NCBI RefSeq assembly: GCF_002119665.1
Contig: NZ_CP021111.1
Coordinates: 3,472,001-3,536,000, forward strand
Direction of reading: 5' to 3'
Origin: Bordetella genomosp. 13
GTDB taxonomy: Bacteria; Pseudomonadota; Gammaproteobacteria; Burkholderiales; Burkholderiaceae_B
DNA length: 64,000 nucleotides
The translations under genes and the position numbers were made by a program. Under the pieces are notes generated by a model. The model searched no databases and was not told the origin of the DNA. It worked only from the letters and a program-made list of their open reading frames with translations. Numbering within the stretch: position 1 is the stretch's first letter; each line of letters starts with the position of its first letter. Shown piece by piece: positions 32,875-42,186 of the stretch.

Positions 32875-33963
32875 CTAGGTTTCCTGGTCGTAGTCGATCA
32901 CCAGCCGGTCGCTGACCGGATAGCTCTGGCAGCTGAGCACGAAGCCGCGCGCGACCTCGTAGTCTTCGAGCGCGAAGTTGGCGTCCATGTCGACCTCGCC
33001 CTCGATGACCTTGCAGCGGCAGGTGGAGCACACGCCGCCCTTGCACGAGTACGGCAGCTCGATGCCCTGCGCCAGCGCGGAGTCCAGCACGCTGTCCTTG
33101 TTCTTGTCGATGAAAAACGTACGGCTGTGGCCGTCCTGCACCACCGTGACCTCGCACTGCCCCTTGCCCGGGGCGGCGGCGACCTCGCGGCCGGTGCGCA
33201 GCGCGCGCGGTCCCTTGGGCGCGCCGAACAGCTCGAACTTGATGCGGTCTTTCGGAATGCCCTGGGCCTGCAGATGCTCGACGACGCTCTCGATCATGGT
33301 CTGCGGGCCGCACACGAAAGCGTAATCTATCTGCCCCGGCGGCATCCATACCCGCAGCAGCTGGTCGACCTTCTCGCCGTCCAGCCGGCCGTTGAACAGC
33401 TCGATGTCCTGCGTCTCGCGGCTCATGATGTAGACCAGCGAGAAGCGCTCCATGTAGCGGTTCTTCAGGTCTTCTATCTCTTCGCGGAACAGCACCGACG
33501 ACGACGCACGGTTGCCGAAGAACAGTGTGAAGCGGCTGTCGGGCTCGGTGGACAGCGCCGTCTTCACCAGCGACAGCACCGGCGTGATGCCGCTACCCAC
33601 GGCGAACGCCACGTAGCGGCGCGACTGCGCGGGATCGAAGTCGACGGTGAAGTTGCCCGCGGGCGGCATGACCTCCAGCGTCTGGCCAGGCTGCAGCTGA
33701 TGGTTGGCCCAGCTGGAGAACACGCCCTCGTCCACCTTCTTGATGGCCACGCGCAGCACGCCGTCATCGGGAGCCGAACAGATGGAGTACGAGCGGCGGA
33801 TCTCTTCGCCGGCCAGCTGCGTGCGCAGGGTGAGGTATTGCCCCGGCCGGAATGCGAAGTCGCCCGCCAGGTCTTGCGGCAGGTCGAAGGTGACCACGAC
33901 GGCGTCGCGCGTGTTGCGCGCCACGGACGCCACTTTCAGCGTATGGAAGGCAGTCTGGCTCAT
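32875..33963 (-). CDS. paaE: Phenylacetyl-CoA epoxidase reductase subunit
   Basis: A 362-residue ferredoxin-NADP-reductase-like protein that feeds electrons to the di-iron epoxidase. The FAD site is RRSYSICSAPDDG, the NAD(P)H region GSGITPVLSLVK and the C-terminal plant-type [2Fe-2S] domain has YSCKGGVCSTCRCK and VLSCQSYP. Start MSQTAFHTLKV at 33963, 11 bases after paaD. Confidence 0.95.
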   Translation of the reverse strand: MSQTAFHTLKVASVARNTRDAVVVTFDLPQDLAGDFAFRPGQYLTLRTQLAGEEIRRSYSICSAPDDGVLRVAIKKVDEGVFSSWANHQLQPGQTLEVMPPAGNFTVDFDPAQSRRYVAFAVGSGITPVLSLVKTALSTEPDSRFTLFFGNRASSSVLFREEIEDLKNRYMERFSLVYIMSRETQDIELFNGRLDGEKVDQLLRVWMPPGQIDYAFVCGPQTMIESVVEHLQAQGIPKDRIKFELFGAPKGPRALRTGREVAAAPGKGQCEVTVVQDGHSRTFFIDKNKDSVLDSALAQGIELPYSCKGGVCSTCRCKVIEGEVDMDANFALEDYEVARGFVLSCQSYPVSDRLVIDYDQET

Positions 33964-33974
33964 AGCGGGCCCGC

Positions 33975-34502
33975 TCAGTGAGTCTTGAAGTAATCGAAGG
34001 GCTCGCGACAGGCGCCGCAGCGGTACAGCGCCTTGCACGACGTCGAGCCGAAATTGCTGACCAGCCGCGTATTGGACGAGCCGCAGAGCGGACATGCCAC
34101 GGCCGGCTGGGCGGCGCGGCGGCTGATGCCGGACACGTCGATGGCGCGCTGCGCCGGCGCCGCGATACCGTACCGTGCCAGCGCCTGGCGGCCGCGTTCG
34201 CTCATCCAGTCGGTGGTCCAGGCCGGCGCCAGGCGCGTCTCGATGCGCACGCTGGGCACGCCGCGCGCGGTCAAGGTGCGCTCGATGTCCTGCGAGATCT
34301 CGCGCATGGCCGGGCAACCCGAATACGTGGGCGTGATGGTGACCACGCAGGTGTCGCCGTCCCAGTCGACCTGGCGCACCACGCCCAGGTCCACCACCGA
34401 CAGCACGGGGATCTCGGGATCGGGCACGTCGTGCAGCCAGTGCATCACCTGCCCGGCCGGCGCATGCGGCGCCGCGTTGGAAGCGTGCGGCGCGTTCACC
34501 AC
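33975..34502 (-). CDS. paaD: Phenylacetate epoxidase maturation protein PaaD
   Basis: A 175-residue MIP18/DUF59-family protein (DPEIPVLSVVDLGVVR, TPTYSGCPAM with its conserved Cys). The C-terminal zinc-ribbon-like part has CPLCG and YRCGACREPF. It is required for the epoxidase and is thought to aid Fe-S or di-iron assembly. The start is a GTG at 34502 (the next codon is also GTG) and overlaps the paaC stop by 7 bases. Confidence 0.93.
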   Translation of the reverse strand: MVNAPHASNAAPHAPAGQVMHWLHDVPDPEIPVLSVVDLGVVRQVDWDGDTCVVTITPTYSGCPAMREISQDIERTLTARGVPSVRIETRLAPAWTTDWMSERGRQALARYGIAAPAQRAIDVSGISRRAAQPAVACPLCGSSNTRLVSNFGSTSCKALYRCGACREPFDYFKTH

Positions 34503-35260
34503 GCGGCTCCGGGATAGGCGCGCTGCAGGTGCTGCATCTCGGCCAGCAGATAACCCAGTTCTTCGGTGTGGCGGCCCTGGCGTCCGCCGCGCTGCGCGGC
34601 ATGGAAGGCCTGCGCCTCGTCGGGGATGGACAGCGTGGCTTCGCTCAGCACCTCGCGCACGTGCGCCAGCCAGGGCTCGCGCAGCGCGGCCAGTTCACAG
34701 CCGATGCCGCGCGCCGCCACGTCGCGGTCGACGTCGTCGTCGGAGAAGAGTTCGCCGGTGTAGCGCCATGCCTCGTCCACCGCGGCCTGCATGCGCGCAT
34801 GGCTTTCGTCGGTGCCGTCGCCCAGGCGCACCACCAGGTCGGCCGAACGGCGCACGTGATAGGTGACTTCCTTGATGGACTTGGCGGCGATGGCCGCGAC
34901 GCGTTCGTCGGCCGAGTGCTGCAGGCCCTGCAGCAGGTAGTAATGCCAGACGTCGTAGAAATACTGGCGCGCCATGGTGTCGGCGTAGTTGCCGTTGGGG
35001 CGCTCGGCCAGCAGCGGATTGCGGAACTGCGGCGCATCGCGCAGATAGGCCAGCGCGTCTTCGTCGCGCCCGGCGCCTTCGATCTCGCCGGCAAGCGTCA
35101 GCCACAGGCGGGCCTGCCCCAGCAGGTCCAGCGCGGTGTTGGTCAGCGCCAGGTCTTCTTCGAGGATGGGGCCGTGGCCGGTCCAGGCCACCAGCCGCTG
35201 CGACAGGACGAGGTTGCCGTCGCCCAGCCGCAGCACGTATTCGAACAGGGATTTATCCAT
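34496..35260 (-). CDS. paaC: Phenylacetyl-CoA epoxidase subunit PaaC
   Basis: A 254-residue ferritin-like helical protein, the structural partner of PaaA in the multicomponent monooxygenase. It lacks a full di-iron ligand set as expected for PaaC. Family segments: MDKSLFEYVLRLGDGNLVLSQ then RLVAWTGHGPILEEDLALTN, and DVWHYYLLQGLQHSADER. It is 11 bases downstream of paaB. Confidence 0.94.
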   Translation of the reverse strand: MDKSLFEYVLRLGDGNLVLSQRLVAWTGHGPILEEDLALTNTALDLLGQARLWLTLAGEIEGAGRDEDALAYLRDAPQFRNPLLAERPNGNYADTMARQYFYDVWHYYLLQGLQHSADERVAAIAAKSIKEVTYHVRRSADLVVRLGDGTDESHARMQAAVDEAWRYTGELFSDDDVDRDVAARGIGCELAALREPWLAHVREVLSEATLSIPDEAQAFHAAQRGGRQGRHTEELGYLLAEMQHLQRAYPGAAW

Positions 35261-35271
35261 GGTACCCCGCC

Positions 35272-35556
35272 TTACATGTGCTTGATTTCGTCGGGCATGG
35301 GGAAGAAGGTGGGATGCCGGTAGACCTTGTTGTTGGCCGGCTCGAACAGCGGTTCCTTGTCGGAGGGGCTGCTGGCCACGATGTCTGCCGCGCGCACCAC
35401 CCAGATGCTCAGGCCTTCATTGCGGCGCGTGTACACGTCGCGCGCGTTGTTGATGGCCATCTCGGCGTCGGGCGCATGCAGGCTGCCGACGTGTTTGTGC
35501 GCCAGCCCGTGCTGGCTGCGGATGAAGACTTCCCACAGGGGCCACTCTTTGCTCAT
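35272..35556 (-). CDS. paaB: Phenylacetyl-CoA epoxidase subunit PaaB
   Basis: A 94-residue small subunit (start MSKEWPLWEVFIRSQHGLAH at 35556). It bridges two PaaAC heterodimers in the epoxidase complex. The length and the SLHAPDAEMAINNARDVYTR core are typical of PaaB. Confidence 0.95.
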   Translation of the reverse strand: MSKEWPLWEVFIRSQHGLAHKHVGSLHAPDAEMAINNARDVYTRRNEGLSIWVVRAADIVASSPSDKEPLFEPANNKVYRHPTFFPMPDEIKHM

Positions 35557-35641
35557 GATGCGTTCCTGGGGCGCCGCGCGCCCGGCATGACGGATATCGG
35601 ACGGCGGCCGGCGCATGCCGGCCGCCCGCGATGGGACGGAA

Positions 35642-36631
35642 TCAGGCTGCCTTGCGGCGGGCCTGCTTGTCGGCGTAGGCGACAAGCGCGTCGCGCACCC
35701 AGGCGCCCTCTTCGTGCGCCTTGACGCGCGCGGCCAGGCGCTCGCGGTTGCACGGGCCGTTGCCCTTCAGCACGGCGTGGAACTCGCTCCAGTCGATCTC
35801 GCCGAAGTCGTAGTGGCCGCGCTCGGCGTTCCACTTGAGGTCGGGATCGGGCACGGTCAGGCCCAGATACTCGGCCTGCGGCACGCTCTGGTCGACCATC
35901 TTCTGGCGCAGCTCGTCGTTGGAGAAGAGCTTGATCTTCCACTGCATCGACTGCGCGCTGTTGGGCGAATCGGCGTCCGGAGGACCGAACATCATCAGGG
36001 CCGGCCACCACCAGCGATTCAGCGCGTCCTGGCACATGGCCTTCTGCTCGGGCGTGCCGTGCAGGCACATCTGGATGAGCAGGTCGTAGCCCTGCCGCTG
36101 GTGGAAGGACTCTTCTTTACAGACGCGCACCATTGCCCGCGCGTAGGGACCATAGGAGCAGCGGCACAGCGGGATCTGGTTGATGATGGCGGAGCCGTCG
36201 ACCAGCCAGCCGATCATGCCGATGTCGGCCCACGTGAGCGTGGGGTAATTGAAGATGCTGGAGTACTTGGCCTTGCCCGCGTGCAGGTCGGCCACCATTT
36301 CGTCGCGCGACACGCCCAGCGTTTCGGCGGCGCTGTACAGGTACAGCCCGTGGCCGCATTCGTCCTGCACCTTGGCGAGCAGGATGGCCTTGCGCTTGAG
36401 GGACGGCGCCCGCGTGAGCCAGTTGCCCTCGGGCAGCATGCCGACGATTTCGGAGTGGGCGTGCTGCGAGATCTGGCGCACCAGCGTCTTGCGATAGGCC
36501 TCGGGCATCCAGTCTTTGGGCTCGATGCGCACGCCGTCGTCGATGCGTTGCTGGAAGGCCTGTTCGGGCCCGGTGAGCTCGTCGACGCTGCGCACCCGCT
36601 TGACGCCGGTTTCGACCAATTGCGCGTACAT
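35642..36631 (-). CDS. paaA: Phenylacetyl-CoA epoxidase catalytic subunit PaaA
   Basis: A 329-residue di-iron monooxygenase subunit that epoxidises the ring of phenylacetyl-CoA with O2. Visible di-iron regions: [20 protein letters not shown] (ExxH) and [18 protein letters not shown] (ExxH). First gene of the paa operon, with a good sigma-70 promoter and direct repeats upstream. Start ATG 36631. Confidence 0.96.
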   Translation of the reverse strand: MYAQLVETGVKRVRSVDELTGPEQAFQQRIDDGVRIEPKDWMPEAYRKTLVRQISQHAHSEIVGMLPEGNWLTRAPSLKRKAILLAKVQDECGHGLYLYSAAETLGVSRDEMVADLHAGKAKYSSIFNYPTLTWADIGMIGWLVDGSAIINQIPLCRCSYGPYARAMVRVCKEESFHQRQGYDLLIQMCLHGTPEQKAMCQDALNRWWWPALMMFGPPDADSPNSAQSMQWKIKLFSNDELRQKMVDQSVPQAEYLGLTVPDPDLKWNAERGHYDFGEIDWSEFHAVLKGNGPCNRERLAARVKAHEEGAWVRDALVAYADKQARRKAA

Positions 36632-36699
36632 GGTTTGTCTCCTTGCTGGGCGGCTGCGCGGGCTTTGCGCCCGCGGCCGGATGCCGCTCGATAGAGATC

Positions 36700-36728
36700 A
36701 TTATTTAATACAGAAAAACGATTGTCAA
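36700..36728 (-). promoter_or_regulatory. Sigma-70 promoter of paaA
   Basis: On the minus strand TTGACA (36723-36728), a 17-base spacer and AATAAT (36700-36705) form a near-consensus promoter. Transcription would start about 60 bases ahead of the paaA ATG. Confidence 0.7.
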
Positions 36729-36730
36729 AC

Positions 36731-36761
36731 GAAATTCCGTATCACGTTCGAATTATGTATC
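36731..36761 (-). promoter_or_regulatory. Direct repeats upstream of the paaA promoter
   Basis: On the minus strand two half-sites, TGATACATAATTC (36749-36761) and TGATACGGAATTTC (36731-36744), are spaced about 18 bases apart just ahead of the -35. PaaX operators in enterics contain TGATTC-type half-sites, so PaaX binding is possible; an activator is the alternative. Confidence 0.45.
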
Positions 36762-36880
36762 ATGTCACGGATGACCGGCCCGGCCCTTCCGCGGGACGGT
36801 CGCGACGCAGTCCTGCCGCGCCTTTTTGTCGGGCGCGGGCGGCGGCGTACCCACCCTAGCCGCCGGCTTCCGGCTTTCGT

Positions 36881-37822
36881 ATGGCAACTGCCCCCAATTC
36901 GCTGGATCGCTTCCTCGCCCGCCTGCTCAAGCAGGACCCGCCCCGTGCCAAATCCCTGTGCGTCAGCCTGCTGGGCGATGCGCTGGCACCGCACGGCGGC
37001 GCGATCTGGCTGGGCGACCTGATCGAGCTGCTGGCCCCGGTGGGCATCAACGAACGCCTGCTGCGCACCAGCGTGTTCCGCCTGGTGGCGCAGGACTGGC
37101 TGCGGTCCGAGCGCCACGGCCGCCGCAGCCTGTACCTGATGACCGAACGGGGCCTGCGCGACACGGCGCGCGCGTCGCAACGCATCTACGAGGGCCCGGC
37201 GCGCCAGTGGAACGGGGAATGGACCCTCGTGGCCCTGCCGCGCAACGGCAACAATGGCCTGGCCGAGCGGGCGGAGCTGCGCCGCGAACTGCTGTGGGAG
37301 GGCTTCGGCATGGTGGCGCCGGGCCTGTTCGCGCATCCGCAAACCGAGGCGCGCGCCGCTCACGCCATCCTGGACAAGCTGGGCATCCCCGACAAGGCGC
37401 TGGTGCTGTCGGCGCGCGACCTGGCCGACGCGGGCGGCCTGCCCATTGCCAGCCTGGCCACGCAATGCTGGAACCTGGACGAAGTGGCCGAGCAGTACCG
37501 CCAGTTCACGCGCAACTTCGGGCCGCTGGAGAAACTGCTGGACGAGGCGCCGGCCTCGCCCGACCAGGCCTTCGCGGCGCGGGTGCTGCTGCTGCACAGC
37601 TGGCGGCGCATCGCACTGCACGACCCGCAGCTGCCCGCGCCCATGCTGCCCGACAATTGGCCCGGACATCCGGCGCGCGACCTGTGCGGGCGCCTGTACT
37701 GGAAGCTCTTCGACGCGTCGGAAGCGCACGTGGCTGGGTTGGCCGGCCGCGAGAACGCGGGCTATCGCGAACTGGACCCGGCGGCGCTGGATCGGTTCGG
37801 CGGGCGGCCGGACGCGGACTGA
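36881..37822 (+). CDS. paaX: PaaX-type phenylacetate repressor
   Basis: A 313-residue regulator divergent from paaA. The N-terminal winged helix (SLLGDALAPHGGAIWLGDLI, RTSVFRLVAQDWLRSER) and the PaaX C-terminal domain (WTLVALP, WEGFGMVAPGLFAHP) match the family length. PaaX represses paa genes until phenylacetyl-CoA binds. Many betaproteobacteria use a TetR-type PaaR instead, so a PaaX here is worth noting. The last 40 residues are variable. Confidence 0.9.
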   Translation: MATAPNSLDRFLARLLKQDPPRAKSLCVSLLGDALAPHGGAIWLGDLIELLAPVGINERLLRTSVFRLVAQDWLRSERHGRRSLYLMTERGLRDTARASQRIYEGPARQWNGEWTLVALPRNGNNGLAERAELRRELLWEGFGMVAPGLFAHPQTEARAAHAILDKLGIPDKALVLSARDLADAGGLPIASLATQCWNLDEVAEQYRQFTRNFGPLEKLLDEAPASPDQAFAARVLLLHSWRRIALHDPQLPAPMLPDNWPGHPARDLCGRLYWKLFDASEAHVAGLAGRENAGYRELDPAALDRFGGRPDAD

Positions 37823-38147
37823 CGGGGGCTGCCGCGCGCTGCGGCATGCCGCCCGCCGTTCGGGTTGGCGATCCGCGGGCACGCGCCTACAATCGTTTCA
37901 TGACACCCCGCCCCGCCGCGCGCATACCTGCTTCGTACGGCCGCCTTTTCCGGCGCCGCACGGGTGCGCGCGCGAGCCGGCTTCAGGCAAGCGCACACGG
38001 ACACGCAGCGGCTCTCGCCGCACATGCCTGAGCCCGGCGACCGCCACCTTCTCTTTCATTCAAAGCGCATTACCCAGGTCGTCGGGCCACCCCGCGCAAA
38101 CCACCATGGCGTCGCCACCCGCGGCGCCCGGCACACCGGAGTGTTTC
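37823..38147. other. Gene-free leader between paaX and rnk
   Basis: A 325-base stretch with no convincing gene. It contains the likely rnk promoter at 37865-37893. A 43-codon frame (37900-38031) is present but rich in Arg and Ala and lacks a ribosome binding site. The rest is probably the long 5' leader of rnk. Confidence 0.55.
37865..37893 (+). promoter_or_regulatory. Likely promoter of rnk
   Basis: TTGGCG (37865-37870), a 17-base spacer and TACAAT (37888-37893). It implies a leader of about 250 bases before the rnk start at 38148. Confidence 0.5.
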
Positions 38148-38567
38148 ATGCCTACCCTGGACCAGGAACGTATTCTTACCGAACTCGACCATGCCCGGTT
38201 GAGCAGCCTGCTTGCCCGCATGGCCAATGACGGCCTGCCCGCCGGCGTCGAAGAAGCCGCGCAGGAACTGCTCGATTCAGTCGTCACCGTGCCCGCCCGC
38301 GAGGTCGCCGCGGACGTCGCCACCATGCGCTCGCGCGTCAGGCTGGTTACCGCCGATGGCGAGGACATGACTGTCGTGCTGTGCTATCCCGCGGAAAGCA
38401 ACGCGGCGACAGGCCAGATCTCGGTTATGTCGCCGCTGGGCCTGGGCCTGCTGGGGCACAGGGCCGGCCAGTCCATGCATTGGCAGGGGCCGGACCGCGT
38501 GCGCCACGAGGCGGTTCTGGCCGAGATCGTCTACCAGCCGGAGGCGGCGGGGGACTACGGCGCCTGA
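38148..38567 (+). CDS. rnk: Rnk/GreA-C-terminal-domain regulator of nucleoside diphosphate kinase
   Basis: A 139-residue protein starting [18 protein letters not shown] at 38148 with a GGAG ahead. The C-terminal FKBP-like domain of GreA is visible ([36 protein letters not shown]). The N-terminal coiled coil of GreA is replaced by a short helical region, as in Rnk, which binds RNA polymerase but does not stimulate cleavage. The end overlaps the convergent epimerase gene by 13 bases. Confidence 0.85.
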   Translation: MPTLDQERILTELDHARLSSLLARMANDGLPAGVEEAAQELLDSVVTVPAREVAADVATMRSRVRLVTADGEDMTVVLCYPAESNAATGQISVMSPLGLGLLGHRAGQSMHWQGPDRVRHEAVLAEIVYQPEAAGDYGA

Positions 38568-39358
38568 GCGTCGTCGCCGGACGCCGCGTCGGGCGGGGTG
38601 GGGGCCGGTGCGGTCGCCGGCGCATGGGTCGGTGCATGGCTAGGCGATGCCGGATCCGCGACATTCAGCCCCAGTTCATCGAGATGGCACTCCCCGCTAA
38701 CCTGAGGTCCGACGCCCTGGCGCAAGCCAGGCGCGGACGCGATGAATGACAGCGTCCACGTAGCCCATATCGGCCGGCCCAGCGGGCGGCCCGCGGCGGC
38801 ATCCAGGCCGCTGGGCACGTCCAAGGCCAGCACGGGAATGCCCCAGGCATTGACCGCGTCGATGCGGGATTGCCAGGCGGCGTCGAGGGGACGGTTCAGG
38901 CCGATGCCGAACAGTCCGTCCAGCACCATTGCGGGTGGATCGGCGGGCAGATCGGAAAGCAGCGGGCCGCTGGCGTCGCGCCAGCCGTCGAGCGCCTGCC
39001 GGGCATCCGATGGCAGGCGGTCCGGATCACCGAACAGGACCACCTGTACCCGGTAGCCCCATCGGCGCAGCCAGGTGGCCGCCACCATGGCATCGCCGCC
39101 GTTGTTGCCGGACCCCGCCAGCGCCAGCACTGTGCCTGCCGCGACATCTCCGACGGGGCGGGTCGGTGTGTCAGCCGCAGATGTCGGTGCGACGCTTGCC
39201 GCCATGCCCGGGGCCGCGCCCATGGGTCTCATGCCTGCCGCCCCCAGTTTCGCGGCCGCGAAATGCGCCGCGGCCAGCCCGGCACGCGGCATCAGCGGAA
39301 CGCCGCGGGCCAACGCGTCGCGCTCGATGCGCCGGATCCGGTCCACGGGCAGTTCCAT
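38555..39358 (-). CDS. NAD(P)H-hydrate epimerase (YjeF N-terminal domain only)
   Basis: A 267-residue protein with the epimerase domain that repairs hydrated [25 protein letters not shown] [32 protein letters not shown] and [17 protein letters not shown]. The ADP-dependent dehydratase domain (YjeF C-terminus) is missing, so the dehydratase must be encoded separately. About 25 residues rich in Ala, Met, Pro and Thr are inserted before the glycine-rich loop, and the last 35 residues are a Pro/Ala/Thr tail. The 3' end overlaps rnk. It is next to orn on the same strand. Confidence 0.85.
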   Translation of the reverse strand: MELPVDRIRRIERDALARGVPLMPRAGLAAAHFAAAKLGAAGMRPMGAAPGMAASVAPTSAADTPTRPVGDVAAGTVLALAGSGNNGGDAMVAATWLRRWGYRVQVVLFGDPDRLPSDARQALDGWRDASGPLLSDLPADPPAMVLDGLFGIGLNRPLDAAWQSRIDAVNAWGIPVLALDVPSGLDAAAGRPLGRPIWATWTLSFIASAPGLRQGVGPQVSGECHLDELGLNVADPASPSHAPTHAPATAPAPTPPDAASGDDAQAP

Positions 39359-39377
39359 GAGCGCCCCGGACGTCCGC

Positions 39378-39923
39378 CTACACCTTGAGCAGGTGTTCGC
39401 GGTAGTACTTCAGTTCGTCGATGGATTCGTAGATGTCGGCCAGCGCCTCGTGCCGGCTCTTCTTCTCGAAGCCCTTGTACACCGTGGGCGCCCAGCGGCG
39501 CGCCAGTTCCTTCAGCGTGCTGACGTCCAGGTTGCGGTAGTGGAAAAAGCGCTCGAGGTTGGGCATGTACGCGTACATGAAGCGCCGGTCCTGGCTGATG
39601 GTGTTGCCGCACAGCGGCGACTTGCCGGCCGGCACGTGCTGGGACAGGAAGGCCAGCAGTTCGGTCTCGGCCTGCGCCTCGGTAAGCGTGGACGCCCTGA
39701 CTTTGTCAATCAGGCCGCTTTTGCCGTGCGTGGACTTGTTCCAGTTGTCCATGGCGTCCAGCAGGCTGTCGGGCTGGTGGACCACCAGCACCGGACCCTC
39801 GGCCACGACGCTCAGGTCGGGCTCCGTCACGACGACGGCCACCTCGATGATGCGTTCCTTCTCGGGATCGAGCCCCGTCATTTCCATGTCGAGCCAGACC
39901 AGGCGATTCTCGTTCGCAGCCAT
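39378..39923 (-). CDS. orn: Oligoribonuclease
   Basis: A 181-residue DEDDh exonuclease that degrades 2-5 nucleotide RNAs and pGpG. Start [19 protein letters not shown] at 39923; a 7-residue longer start at 39944 is possible. The acidic residues are in WLDMEMTGL (D, E), the third in [10 protein letters not shown], and H/D in [13 protein letters not shown]. Divergent from the M48 peptidase by 43 bases. Confidence 0.95.
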   Translation of the reverse strand: MAANENRLVWLDMEMTGLDPEKERIIEVAVVVTEPDLSVVAEGPVLVVHQPDSLLDAMDNWNKSTHGKSGLIDKVRASTLTEAQAETELLAFLSQHVPAGKSPLCGNTISQDRRFMYAYMPNLERFFHYRNLDVSTLKELARRWAPTVYKGFEKKSRHEALADIYESIDELKYYREHLLKV

Positions 39924-39966
39924 ATAATTTGCCTTTGAAAACACGCCATTTTCTCATACCCACGTC

Positions 39967-41229
39967 GTGCCCCACTCCCTGCCCTTCTTCACCCTGCTGT
40001 TCGTCTTCCTGCTGCTCGCCGACATCTGCGTGCGCCTGTGGCTGGCTTCGCGGCAGATCCGCCACGTGGCGCGCCACCGCGACCACGTGCCGCCGGAGTT
40101 CGCGGCGCGCATCGGGCTGCCCAGCCACCAGCGCGCGGCCGACTACACCATCGCGCGTGTCCGCCTGGGCATGGTCGAACGGGTGTTCGACGCCGTCGTG
40201 CTGATCGGCCTTACGCTGATGGGCGGCCTGCAATGGATAGACCTGGCCGTGGCGCGGCTGGTCGACGACGACATGCTGCGCCAGCTGCTGCTGATGGTTG
40301 CCGTGTTCGCCGTGCTGGGCCTGTTGGGGCTGCCCTTCACGCTGTGGCGCCAGTTCCGGCTCGAAGCCCGCTTCGGGTTCAACCGCATGACGCCGGCATT
40401 GTTTGCCGTCGACGCGGTCAAGGGCATCGCGGTCGGGCTCGTGCTGGGCGTGCCGCTTGCCGCGGCCATACTGTGGTTGATGGCCGAGGCGGGCGCCTAT
40501 TGGTGGTTGTGGGCGTGGTGTCTGTGGATGGTGTTCAACGTGCTGCTGCTGTTCATCGCCCCCGCGTTCATCGCGCCCCTGTTCAACAAGTTCACGCCGC
40601 TGTCCGACCCGGCGCTGGCCGAGCGCATCCAGCGCCTGGCGCAGCGCTGCGGTTTCGCGCTGAACGGGCTGTTCGTCATGGACGGCTCGCGGCGCTCGGC
40701 GCATGGCAACGCCTATTTCACCGGCTTCGGCAAGACCCGCCGCATCGTGTTCTTCGACACCCTGCTGGCCCGTCTGAATGCCGACGAGATCGAGGCCGTG
40801 CTGGCACACGAACTGGGCCACTTCGCGCTGAGGCACATCATCAAGCGCGTCGTGCTGGGCTTCGCGGGCGCGCTGCTGTTCTTCGCGGTGCTGGGCTGGC
40901 TGGCGCAGCAGCCGTGGTTCTACGACGGCCTGGGCGTGCTGCCGCGCCTGGACGGCCCCAACCATGCCATGGCGCTGATCCTGTTCTTCCTGGCCGTACC
41001 CGTGTTCACTTTCATGCTGACGCCGCTGGCAAGCTGGTACTCGCGTCGCGACGAGTTCGCGGCCGACCGCTACGCCGCGCAGCAAAGTTCATCGAATCAG
41101 CTGGTTTCGGCGCTGGTCAAACTGTACGATGACAACGCCGCCACCCTGACTCCGGATCCCGTGCATTCCGCGTTCTACGACAGCCACCCTCCCGCCGCCG
41201 TGCGCATCCGCCATCTGACGACTGCATGA
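39967..41229 (+). CDS. M48-family (Ste24-like) membrane metallopeptidase
   Basis: A 420-residue integral membrane zinc protease with about six membrane helices and HELGH at residues 281-285, third ligand in RRDEFAADRYA. The size and NRMTP...FNKFTPLSD features match Ste24/CAAX prenyl protease 1-type bacterial M48 enzymes. Bacterial members probably process or degrade membrane proteins; prenylated substrates are not expected. The start is a GTG at 39967 with no clear Shine-Dalgarno. The stop overlaps rsgA (ATGA). Confidence 0.88.
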   Translation: MPHSLPFFTLLFVFLLLADICVRLWLASRQIRHVARHRDHVPPEFAARIGLPSHQRAADYTIARVRLGMVERVFDAVVLIGLTLMGGLQWIDLAVARLVDDDMLRQLLLMVAVFAVLGLLGLPFTLWRQFRLEARFGFNRMTPALFAVDAVKGIAVGLVLGVPLAAAILWLMAEAGAYWWLWAWCLWMVFNVLLLFIAPAFIAPLFNKFTPLSDPALAERIQRLAQRCGFALNGLFVMDGSRRSAHGNAYFTGFGKTRRIVFFDTLLARLNADEIEAVLAHELGHFALRHIIKRVVLGFAGALLFFAVLGWLAQQPWFYDGLGVLPRLDGPNHAMALILFFLAVPVFTFMLTPLASWYSRRDEFAADRYAAQQSSSNQLVSALVKLYDDNAATLTPDPVHSAFYDSHPPAAVRIRHLTTA

Positions 41230-42146
41230 GCATGCAGGTCGGTAAAGACAGCGACACCGAAGGGCGCATCATCGCCGCGCACGGCCGCCACTACATGGTG
41301 GAAATGGCCGACGGCGCGTTGCGGCAATGCTATCCGCGCGGCAAGAAGACCGGCCCTGCCGTCGGAGACCGGGTTCGCATCACGCCGCAGGGGCGGGACG
41401 AGGGATCGATCGACGCGGTGCTGCCTCGCACCAATCTGCTGTACCGCTCCGACGAAATGCGCACGAAGCAGTTCGCGGCCAACGTCGACCAGTTGCTGAT
41501 CGTCGTGGCGGTCGAGCCCACCTTCTCCGACGACCTGACCGGCCGCGCGCTGGCCGGCGCATGGAGCGCCGGCATCAAGCCGCTGATCGTGCTCAACAAG
41601 ACCGATCTGCACGCCGGGCTGGCGGCCGCGCGCGAGCGCCTGGCGCCGGTGCGCGCCCTGGGCGTACCCATTATCGAACTGAGCGCGCACGACACCCACG
41701 GCGCGCGCGAACGCCTGGCGCCGCTGCTGGCCGGCCAGGTGAACCTGCTGCTGGGTCAAAGCGGCATGGGCAAGTCCACCTTGCTCAACGCGCTGGCGCC
41801 CGAGGCCCAGGCGGCCACGCGAGAATACTCGGCCGCCCTGGACATGGGGCGCCACACCACGACCAGCACGCGGCTGTATCACCTGCCTGCGCCGGGCGGC
41901 GACCTGATCGATTCGCCGGGTTTCCAGGCCTTCGGCCTGCAGCACCTGACGCGGGAAGACATCGTGCGGGGATTCCCCGAATTCCTCGAGCCGATCGAGT
42001 ATTGCCGCTTCTACAACTGCAGCCACCGGCACGAACCGGGATGCGGCGTGGTGGCCGCCTTGCAGGCCGGTCGGATAGATGCGGGGCGCTATGCGCTGTA
42101 CTGCCGCATCCTCGAGGAAAACGAGGCGGGCCAGCAGCGTTACTGA
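41226..42146 (+). CDS. rsgA: Ribosome small-subunit-dependent GTPase RsgA
   Basis: A 306-residue circularly permuted GTPase that checks late 30S maturation. The OB fold is at the N-terminus, then G4 (VLNKTDLHAG) precedes G1 (GQSGMGKSTLLN) and G3 (DSPGFQAFGL), and a zinc knuckle CRFYNCSHRHEPGCGV ends it. Start overlaps the peptidase stop, so they are coupled. Confidence 0.95.
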   Translation: MSMQVGKDSDTEGRIIAAHGRHYMVEMADGALRQCYPRGKKTGPAVGDRVRITPQGRDEGSIDAVLPRTNLLYRSDEMRTKQFAANVDQLLIVVAVEPTFSDDLTGRALAGAWSAGIKPLIVLNKTDLHAGLAAARERLAPVRALGVPIIELSAHDTHGARERLAPLLAGQVNLLLGQSGMGKSTLLNALAPEAQAATREYSAALDMGRHTTTSTRLYHLPAPGGDLIDSPGFQAFGLQHLTREDIVRGFPEFLEPIEYCRFYNCSHRHEPGCGVVAALQAGRIDAGRYALYCRILEENEAGQQRY

Positions 42147-42186
42147 TTATCGACGGCCGAGCCGGGCAGCCCGGCGGCCGGCGGCA

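Noticed and set aside
37900..38031. 43-codon frame between paaX and rnk
   Set aside because: No Shine-Dalgarno, Arg/Ala-rich composition, starts at the predicted transcription start of rnk.
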